Source of the DNA: Lucinisca nassula | Lineage: Eukaryota; Mollusca; Bivalvia; Lucinida; Lucinidae | Length of the DNA: 64,000 nucleotides | Direction of reading: 5' to 3' | Assembly (NCBI GenBank): GCA_963580285.1 | Contig: OY757025.1 | Location: forward strand, 123,214,742-123,278,741 | Shown: positions 53,607 through 61,063 of the stretch, in pieces | Numbering within the stretch: the stretch's first letter is position 1 | How the letters are laid out: each line of letters opens with the position of its first letter | Notes under the pieces: model-generated | What the model was told of the DNA's origin: nothing | Database searches by the model: none | What the model saw: the letters and a program-made list of their open reading frames with translations, nothing else | Made by a program: the position numbers and the translations under genes

Positions 53607-54320
53607 TGGGATGAAAATTGTAGCGAGGCAGTCAAAAAGAAAAATAAAATATACTATAAATATAAGAAAAACAAAACAGCTGCACTTTTAGAAGAATATA
53701 GACGCGTAAGGGAGGAAACAAAATACCTTTTAACACAAACAAAACAACAAGCCTGGAGGGATTTTGTGTCTACTCACATATAAAACAAATTCTAAGAAAA
53801 TTTGGGACACAATAAAAAGATTTAATGGAAAACCACTAAAACCGGTAGAAGTTTTAAAACAAGGAAACGCAAGATATCACGAAAACAATGAAAAAGCAGA
53901 AATCTTAGCACAACACTACCGGAAAGTCTGCAGTAACGAAAATTTAGACCCAAATTTTAGGCGCATTAGGGAAACGCAGGACCCAATGATTGAGCAGGCC
54001 GTTCAAGCCGTGACGCCGATCGCGCTGGCCAGTGCCGTGCATACAATGCGAACTTCTCCCATAGGGAGCTACAGAGCGCGCTTAATAAGAAAAAGAGCAC
54101 CGCCCCCGGGGCCGACACCGTTCACTACGACATATTAAAAAATCTACCAGAAAAGGGAAAAAATCAACTTCTCGCACTAATAAATAAATCTTGGGACGAG
54201 GGGACCCTCCCTACACAATGGAAGGAGAGCACCATCGTCCCAATATTAAAACCAGACAAGGACCCCCACGAACCGAAATCGTATAGGCCGATTTCACTCA
54301 CATCAACCATATGTAAAATC
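53607..54320 (+). pseudogene. LINE linker and N-terminal RT region, two frameshifts
   Basis: The linker begins WDENCSEAVKKKNKIYYKYK, then EEYRRVREETKYLL and QAWRDFVST. The frame changes near 53770-53776, then KKIWDTIKRFNGK continues to AVHTMRTSPIG. The frame changes again near 54055-54066, and APGADTVHYDIL, NKSWDEGTLPTQWK and YRPISLTSTICKIME (RT blocks 1-2) follow in the frame of the main ORF. These are standard pre-RT and early RT motifs, so the region is genuine coding sequence broken by small indels. Confidence 0.88.
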
Positions 54321-56504
54321 ATGGAAGCCATGGTAGCATCTAGATTAACAGCACACATTGAGAAAAATAACCTCTTAGCAAACGAACAATCAGGTTTTAG
54401 AAAACATAGATCTACCATTGATCAAATCACCAGACTGGAATCCGCCACCCGAAAGGCAAAACTAATGAAACACTCACTGGTAGCGATATTTTTGGATTTA
54501 GAAAAAGCTTTCGACCTACTATGGACTAGGGGGGTCCTCCTAAAACTAAACAAATTCGGAATTCAAGGAAAAATGTTAACCTGGATCAGAGACTTTTTGA
54601 CTGATAGAAAAATGAACGTAAAAATAGGTAGCGAGGTGTCCGGTTTTTATGAATGCGAGAACGGTTCCCCCCAGGGGTCGGTGCTATCTCCTATCCTTTT
54701 CAACCTATTAATGAACACACTGCAGGAAACACTTAATTCATTACCGCTGGAAATATCCATGTTCGCAGATGACGGCTTAGTATGGAAAACCGCGAAAAAC
54801 CCGAAAAGTGCCATTCCTGCATTACAAAAAGCGTTAAATGCCATACATGATTGGGCTACAAATTGGGGTTTCAAATTGTCAACTGAAAAAACAACAGTGG
54901 TAGTTTACAATAGAAATTTCGCAGATACAAAGAGCATGCCCAGGCTGAAGTATGACGGGCAGGAAATAAAGTACGCCAGTCATGCCAAATTCCTGGGAAT
55001 GTACTTTGATAGCAATCTAACTTGGAGACTGCACATTGAAAACCTGGTGTCCAGGTCCCAGCGGGACCTAAATGTGCTAAGGGCGGTCTCGGGGGCAAAC
55101 TTTGGAGCGGACAAGAAACCCCTGATCAAAATGTACACAGCACTCATAAGAAGCAAAATTGATTATGGCTGCCAAGCATACGCGTCTGCGGCGCCCTCAC
55201 ACCTGAAAAAACTAGATAGCATACAGGCCACAGCCCTCCGAATCGCTACTGGGGCATACAGGGGAACGCGGAACCTGGACCTGGAGATTGAATGCAGCGT
55301 CATGCCTCTGCACCTGCGGAGGGATGAACTGCAACTCAAGTACTGGGCCCGCTCAAGCAGTCTTAGGGAAAGTCTCCCCATAAACGAAATGATCGCCGAC
55401 ACGCCCAATCATGTTAAAAGAGATAGGTTAAGAGGAAAGATCCCCTATATTATCAAAGTCCAGGACCTAATTAAAAACCATGACCTCGAGCAGGTCAAAA
55501 CAGCGGAACAAACATATCCGGAAGTTTTTAACTTAAGAAGCCTATGCGCAAAAACAACACTAACGGGTGTCATAAAGAAAAATGAAACATCACAGAAAAA
55601 ATGCAATGAGATCGCAGAATCACACATCAGTGAAAACTATAAGCAAGCGCTTAAAATTTTCACTGATGGAAGCAAAGATGCTGACAGAAAAGAAACGGGG
55701 TGTGCTTTCACAATACCAGAATTAAACTTCGACCAAAAATTCAAACTTAACCAGCACCTCACAGTCTACACTGCAGAACTTATAGCCATACAAAAAGCTT
55801 TGGAATGGATACAGGAACAAAAACCCGATAGTGTTGTTATACTAACAGACTCATTAAGCTCAATACAAAGCATAAACTCTGGGAATAGCACTACAAGACC
55901 AGATATACTGCAGGACATTCATATCCTAATACACAAAATTCTAAAACAAGGTATCACCCTGAACATAGATTGGATCCCCTCCCACTGCAACGTGCAGGGG
56001 AATGAGCGCGCAGACACACTTGCCAAAGAAGCTCTGACCCGGGGAAAGGCACTTGACTACCTCCCCACCCCACAAGAAGTATACGCAATCATTAAGGCCA
56101 GCATCAAAAAGGAATGGGCGCGCATATGGCAGGGACAACACGGCTTTAGACACTCGATCTGTCAGTCCTTGACCCCGAAATTGGTACAATATAGCGACAG
56201 CCGAAAGCTCGATCGCATATATACACGACTAAGACTCGGGGTCAACGGATTAAATGCACACAACATCTTCTATAGCGAGGCCGATCCATTATGCGGGCAC
56301 TGTGGCGGGGTGGAGTGTGTTCAACACTACCTCGCAGAGTGCCCCGCACACGGCCCTGCCAGAAGGGAACTAAAGGGAGAACTTACAACATTAGGATACC
56401 AAGGGGAGATAAACGCGGTTTCTCTGCTCAATCTAAATTCACAGGAAATGAGGGACGCGGTCTTCAAATTCTTTGAGAAAACAAACTACCTGGACAAAAT
56501 ATAG
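54321..56504 (+). CDS. Reverse transcriptase / RNase H / CCHC polyprotein part of the I-group LINE
   Basis: A 727-codon open frame. ATG at 54321 is only the first Met of a frame open from about 54066, and is probably not the natural start. RT motifs: NEQSGFRKHRST (21-32), FLDLEKAFD (57-65, first catalytic Asp), GSPQGSVLSP (115-124), MFADD (147-151, catalytic pair), FKLSTEKT (184-191) and FLGMYFD (224-230). RNase H: FTDGSK with D449, AELIAI with E486, LTDSLSS with D510, WIPSHCNVQGNERAD with H555 and D565, so the four acidic residues are all present. C-terminal knuckle: C658, C661, H669, C674. The protein would copy LINE RNA at a nicked target and remove RNA from the hybrid. In this copy it is cut off from its endonuclease by the foldback insertion and upstream frameshifts. 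Confidence 0.93.
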   Translation: MEAMVASRLTAHIEKNNLLANEQSGFRKHRSTIDQITRLESATRKAKLMKHSLVAIFLDLEKAFDLLWTRGVLLKLNKFGIQGKMLTWIRDFLTDRKMNVKIGSEVSGFYECENGSPQGSVLSPILFNLLMNTLQETLNSLPLEISMFADDGLVWKTAKNPKSAIPALQKALNAIHDWATNWGFKLSTEKTTVVVYNRNFADTKSMPRLKYDGQEIKYASHAKFLGMYFDSNLTWRLHIENLVSRSQRDLNVLRAVSGANFGADKKPLIKMYTALIRSKIDYGCQAYASAAPSHLKKLDSIQATALRIATGAYRGTRNLDLEIECSVMPLHLRRDELQLKYWARSSSLRESLPINEMIADTPNHVKRDRLRGKIPYIIKVQDLIKNHDLEQVKTAEQTYPEVFNLRSLCAKTTLTGVIKKNETSQKKCNEIAESHISENYKQALKIFTDGSKDADRKETGCAFTIPELNFDQKFKLNQHLTVYTAELIAIQKALEWIQEQKPDSVVILTDSLSSIQSINSGNSTTRPDILQDIHILIHKILKQGITLNIDWIPSHCNVQGNERADTLAKEALTRGKALDYLPTPQEVYAIIKASIKKEWARIWQGQHGFRHSICQSLTPKLVQYSDSRKLDRIYTRLRLGVNGLNAHNIFYSEADPLCGHCGGVECVQHYLAECPAHGPARRELKGELTTLGYQGEINAVSLLNLNSQEMRDAVFKFFEKTNYLDKI

Positions 56505-57740
56505 GGGAAAACTAAGGGCGTAGACTAAATTTAATCGCATTGTACCGTAAAACACAACCCGTACGAGAATACATACTTTAAACCAAAATCTCTAGAGACC
56601 CGAGTTCAGAACAGTAAAAATAAATATTCGAACCGCACCTTAGATGCTACCAACCAAAAAGGACCGTAGTGATCAAAGGGCGGCCGTCTCACAGCGAAAA
56701 GGGGAACAAAGTCAACGATAGGCTCTGTGGTTGCGGCCTCGGCTTTGCACTTAGGAGTGCCTATCGGTGACAGCGATCCCTGGATCACTGTGAGAAGACC
56801 ATAGCAGAACGGGGCATGGACTCACCACAAGGAAAATCCATGGCCCCGACCCACCCTCCAGAGGGGATGTGGCAAGCGAGAAGTTAAGACAAGGTGTAGC
56901 GTTGTGGTTGCGGCCCACTGGCTTTGCACTTATGAACGCTGCACCAAAGCCCTAGCTGATCGGGAGCCACACAGCCCGAAAGAGGACCACACGAAAGCAC
57001 GCCGGGACTGGGCATGGACCCACCACAAGGAAAATCCGTCGCCCAGCCCCTCCTGAGGGGGTGAGGCAAACGGGAAGTCAGAACGAGACGTAGCGCTGTG
57101 GTTGCGGTCCTTGGACTTTGCACTTAGGAGCGTTGCGTCAAAAGCCTGGCTGATCGAGAGCCACACAACCCAATGGAGAACGGCACAACAGCACACTAGC
57201 AAACAAAGCCTCTCCTTCAGGAACGCATATAGAAAAGTGGGACAGAAAAAGAAACAAGACGCCTTTTCACATCTTTTTCTTTCTTTTTTCGCAACTTTCG
57301 CTTTCGAATAAAGGATGTACATTATAAGGTTACCCAAACGGAATGACCTGGGGGCCCTCAAAAGGGCCTTTTGCATACCACCACGACTGAAAAAACGCAT
57401 CTCGCCCGGTATATCATACAGCCCTCCGTACTGCCCTTGTCGCATAACATAAAAATCACCAAAAACAGCAAATTGCGCCATGACCGTAATAAAGACAGAC
57501 GGTCAAGATGGCCACATATCAATACAGACAAGGGCAATTAACTAACTAACTAGGGCATGACTTAGCGCGACCTGAAGGAAGGCTCTTAATACACACAACC
57601 ACCCACGCGAAACTAAAACAACATACAACCACACTAGATAGGTAGATATAGCGATAGTTGTAGGATAGGAATACAGTAGAGAGGATGGTATAGAAAAGAG
57701 AGATCAAAAACCTGGAGTTAGAAGAAGAAGAAGAAGAGTT
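56505..57740 (+). repeat. LINE 3' UTR with three tandem ~180-192-bp modules
   Basis: TGTGGTTGCGG recurs at 56725, 56905 and 57097, each followed about 15 bp later by CTTTGCACTTA and preceded by related GGGGCATGGACTCACCACAA / GGCATGGACCCACCACAAGG blocks. The tract ends with AGGAAGGCTCTTAATACACA, ACTAACTAAC and a short (GAA)n near 57722. The minus-strand frame at 56930-57481 has no recognisable domain. Confidence 0.65.
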
Positions 57741-57799
57741 TTCTCAAAAAGCGATTTCAAACATTTTTATTTGTGTAAATATGAAACATTAAAAACAAG

Positions 57800-57853
57800 A
57801 TCGCATAGGAGCGCCCGACTGCGCACGTGCGCAGGCGGACGCTTGTATGCGAC
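57800..57853. repeat. GC-rich palindrome centred on CACGTG
   Basis: CTGCGCACGTGCGCAG (57819-57834) is a perfect 16-bp palindrome. It lies within a longer imperfect stem from TCGCATAGGAGCG to CGCTTGTATGCGA. Confidence 0.85.
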
Positions 57854-57898
57854 CTACATGATTATATAACAATTTGCACTAACCACTTTGACTTAAAA

Positions 57899-58790
57899 GA
57901 TTGGCAAACGTTGTCTCGGGTCCCCAAACGGCTAGGCAAGAATACTTTTTTTTTTCTACTATGATGCCTTCCTACACGTAGGATGCGCTGGTGATATGCA
58001 AACATGGCGACACAAAATGACTCTCCTACGGTCCCACAGAATACGACATCCTGCGTCGAGGAGGGCATCACCTTTTCTTGACTTCAAACGAAAAAGCATA
58101 AAAGGGGATTGACCTACTTTCCACATCCTCCGCGATAGAGGTCACCCACTAACTAAAATAAATACGAATTAGGGCCCGACACGGCGGAAGCCAACACACC
58201 ATGTAACTATGTTATATGTTGTATGTACAGAATAAACAAGAGCAAAACACAAATATAATCTTCAAGCACAACCTTGCAGGTACAAAAATTGTCCTTCCCA
58301 GCAACTGTGGGCGGATGGGCTAGTCCCAAAAAGGACAACAACACAAACGAGATCGGCAAACGTTGTCTCGGGCCTCCAAATGGCTAGGCAGGAATACACT
58401 TTCCTCCTATGGTGCCTCCCTTCACGTAGGATGCGTAAATGATATGCAAACATGGCGACTGACCCACTTATGGTCCCGCAGAGTGCGGCATCCTACCTCG
58501 AGGAAGGCATCACTTTTTCTTAACTTAAAACGGCAAATGCATAAAAAGGGATTGACCTACTTTGCACATCCTCCGCGATAGAAGTCACTCACTAACAAAA
58601 TAAATACGAATTCAAGCCCGAGACCGCGTAGGCCGGCACTTCATGTTATTATGTTACATATTGTATGTACAGATAAACAAAAAATATATATAAACCACTA
58701 GCACAATCTTGCAGGTACAAAAACTGTCACCCCCAGCAACTGTGAGCGGGTGGGCTTGCCCTAAAACGGACAACACCACCTTTAAGGCAC
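57899..58790. repeat. Direct duplication, 452-bp period
   Basis: GGCAAACGTTGTCTCGGG, GATATGCAAACATGGCGAC, GGGATTGACCTACTTT, CACATCCTCCGCGATAGA and the CTTGCAGGTACAAAAA segment recur at 452-bp spacing (57903 versus 58355 onward). Each copy ends with CCCAGCAACTGTG and GGGCT(A/T)G(T/C)CC. Identity looks to be around 85-90 percent by eye. No frame is conserved between copies, so it is non-coding. Confidence 0.8.
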
Positions 58791-59320
58791 AAGAAAAACA
58801 AACAAAACAGGTCCGTGGCGGGGTAAGCACATCCGCCCGCATATATATACTTAGAAAATAGACCACTCAACAAGCTGGGGAAACAGACCAAACAATGTAA
58901 AAATGTACATACGTTACATAAATATACAAAAATCAAATAAAAAAAAAATAAAAAACAAAAATACCAATATCAAAATTGACTCTTTCCTGCTCTGACACGG
59001 TTCGGCATATTGACAAGCAAAAAATTATAACGTCGAGTAGAAGACAAAATGGACCGACTGCAGCGGACTTACGATAGACACGGACGGACGGGGCTGGAGC
59101 CGAGCGATGGTCTCCCTATTCACCGGCAACGTGGAATGGGGATACCACCGAACGGCTACGGTGTAGTGCCAGAATGGATTCGTTCCCTGGGACCCCACCA
59201 GCTGACGACCCGTGACACGGGGAAACTGGAAACAACAACAACAACAACAACGATTGCGTATACGGACGGACGCCAGGCTGATCGCTTTATCCCCCGAACC
59301 TTTTCGGTCGAGGGATAAAG
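58791..59320 (+). other. Unassigned tail block with (AAC)n and terminal hairpin
   Basis: After AT-rich DNA (58915-58970), a GC-richer tract contains an 89-codon frame (59049-59318) with a low-complexity Thr run from (AAC)n at 59229-59252. I see no domain in it. It ends in a hairpin CTTTATCCCCCGA / TCGAGGGATAAAG (59285-59320) next to the resumed GTCCGAC-family repeat. Confidence 0.45.
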
Positions 59321-59322
59321 AC

Positions 59323-59720
59323 AAAAATATGTTAAACCTGTGCTAAAAACTTTACCTTAAATTACACAAACGCCTACTTAAACATATTAAAATATTTACC
59401 TGAAACAAAAAAAAAAAAATTGAAAAATTTCTGTTGAAAAAAAAAAAGGATTTGTTTTTATTTCTGCTCTAAACAGATGTCGCGGGCACTTGTTCGAAAC
59501 GCCTCGCCGAGACTGTACTAACTAGTACCAACGATCTATGTCGTAGAGCAGGAGTTAAGAAAATAATGTATAACCCAGCGAACCCCACTTTTACTTTTTA
59601 AAATGTGGGGTTTAAGGGTAAAAATTTTAGGCGTGTTTTATGTGATGGAAAATAAGCATCTTAATAGCGGGTCCCAATTAATATGGTCACCCAAAATGTC
59701 TGCCAACCCAAAATGTCTGA
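59323..59720. repeat. Resumed GTCCGAC-family unit, split by an HP-MITE
   Basis: AAAATATGTTAAACCTGTGC matches the unit at 39.4-39.6 kb. After the MITE, GGAAAATAAGCATCTTAATA and CCAATTAATATGGTCACCCA continue the same unit, as in 39630-39660. Confidence 0.75.
59361..59646 (+). mobile_element. HP-MITE copy with readable empty site
   Basis: Inverted ends ATTACACAAACGCCTACT (left) and, inverted, ATCACATAAAACACGCCTAA (right). The flanks ACTTTACCTT and GGAAAATAAGC are contiguous (ACCTTCGGAAATAAGC) in the uninterrupted unit near 39615, which confirms insertion. Both hairpin modules are present but decayed. Confidence 0.82.
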
Positions 59721-59844
59721 CAACATTAAAAAACAAGAGGGCCCAATGGCCCTATATCGCTCACCTGTGTACCAGAAAATCATTAGTGTAGGAGACCACT
59801 TGACATTGCTACATACTAAATATCTAAGCTCAGGCAAAGCGGTG

Positions 59845-59998
59845 TCCATGCTTATAAACCCTTCTGGTTTCATTGGGCGACAGGGCTTGAGATGTAATTC
59901 CATCTCAATGTCGGGTAAAAGTCCCACAAAATTGGAAGAGACATCTCCAAAATGACCTATACAGTGTTGACAGGGATGTAAAACTTCAAATCAAACAA
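59845..59998 (+). mobile_element. SINE A, 3' half
   Basis: AACCCTTCTGGTTTCATTGG through ACAGGGATGTAAAACTTCAA and a short CAAA tail, inserted in the first unit of the array. Confidence 0.8.
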
Positions 59999-60377
59999 AA
60001 TCTGTGCCTTATGGTTTTGGAGAAGAAGATTTTTTTCCAGTATAAGTCTATAGGAGCTAATGAGCCCTGGGGCTTGGCCAATTTTGACCCAAAGGGCATG
60101 GTTGGCAGGATTTATGTAAGCGACCATTATGTGTTGCTATATACTAAATATCTTAAGGTCTGTACTTCATGGTTTCAAAGAAGATGTTTGAAGCTTTTTT
60201 CCATTATAAGTTTGTTGGAGTAAGGGGCCATAGGATTTGGCCAATTTGGACCCCAGGGGCATGATTGGCAGGATTCATGTAGGCGACCACTTAACATTGC
60301 TACATGCTAAATACCTAAGCTCTGGGACTTATGGTTTCAGAGAAGAAGATTTTTGAAGATTTATTCCCCATTTTAAG

Positions 60378-60378
60378 T

Positions 60379-60413
<35 letters not shown>

Positions 60414-60421
60414 TGTGTGTG
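60378..60421. repeat. Poly-T and (GT)n tract
   Basis: About 23 T followed by about 10 GT units. Confidence 0.97.
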
Positions 60422-60488
60422 TTTTATTATAAGGGCCCTGTGGTTTCAGAGAAGAAGATTTTTGAAGTTTCTCCAATCGTAAGTCTAT

Positions 60489-61063
60489 TTTGTTTGTTTG
60501 TTTGTTTGTTTGATTTGAGGTTATACGTCCCCGTCAACACTATTTAGGTCATTTTGGAGACGTTGCTTCCAATTTTGTGGGACTTTTACCCGACATTGAG
60601 ATGAAATGACATCTCAATCCCTGCCGCCCAATGAAACCAATAGGGTTTATAAGCATGGACGGGCCGACTCGCAGCAATTTTCCTGGGCAGGCTTCCACTG
60701 ACCGTTCCAAGGCGGCTCTTCTGTGGCGATTTATTTATGTTGTTGTTTGTTACTTACTGTATGTATCACTTGTGTCTTTTGGTTTTGGATGGCCATATGG
60801 CCATTTTGTGGGAAAGTAACTGTCCTTATGGCCTTCCTTTGTTTGGGTTTCCATTATGGTCTGGTCGCTTAATGTTTGTATTTCTTTCCCTTTGGTGTCT
60901 TTTATGGGTGGAGTAAGTTAATTGTATCAATTCCTGATCTTTGTTTTACTTCTACTTTAGACGTTCTAAGCGGATTGTCAGTACAGTCGGTATCAGCTCT
61001 ACGTGGAAGCATCGTGCAGCCCAATCTATTTCTCGAAGCCCAGATGGGCGGGGGCGGCCAATT
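60489..61063 (-). mobile_element. SINE A with 10-bp target duplication, holding a nested retroposon
   Basis: GTAAGTCTAT flanks it at 60479-60488 and 61064-61073. The bases continue the 167-bp unit phrase (GTAAGTCTATGG), so the host is unambiguous. The (TTTG)n tail is at the left, and CAGATGGGCGGGGGCGGCC marks the head. The copy is split at GCAGGCTT / TTAGACGTTCTAAGCGG by 60695-60956. Confidence 0.94.
60695..60956 (+). mobile_element. 5'-truncated retroposon nested in SINE A
   Basis: Starts at CCACTGACCGTTCCAAGGCG and ends at TTTACTTCTACTT, sharing the exact 3' end with 33938-34318 in the opposite orientation. It lacks the 5' 115 bp of that copy. GGATGGCCATATGGCCATTT is a shared landmark and an internal palindrome. 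Confidence 0.82.

Larger units (their letters stand above)
40391..57740 (+). mobile_element. I-group non-LTR retrotransposon (LINE), interrupted by a 12.2-kb foldback element
   Basis: Removing the foldback insert and one copy of its target duplication leaves about 5.1 kb. The order is AP-type endonuclease, reverse transcriptase, RNase H, CCHC knuckle, a 1.2-kb 3' UTR and a (GAA)n end near 57722-57738. The combination of endonuclease with RNase H is characteristic of the I superfamily (I, Nimb, R1, LOA and relatives). No ORF1 (gag-like) is visible, so the copy is either 5'-truncated or of a single-ORF type. Four frame breaks were found besides the insertion. The copy is therefore inactive as it stands, unless some breaks are sequencing errors. 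Exact 5' and 3' limits and target duplication are unresolved. Confidence 0.85.

Noticed and set aside
56930..57481. 183-codon minus-strand frame downstream of the LINE
   Set aside because: It overlaps the tandem 3'-UTR modules, has no recognisable domain, and is antisense to the LINE.
59049..59318. 89-codon frame with poly-Thr
   Set aside because: Low complexity from (AAC)n and no motif. Kept only as an unassigned block.
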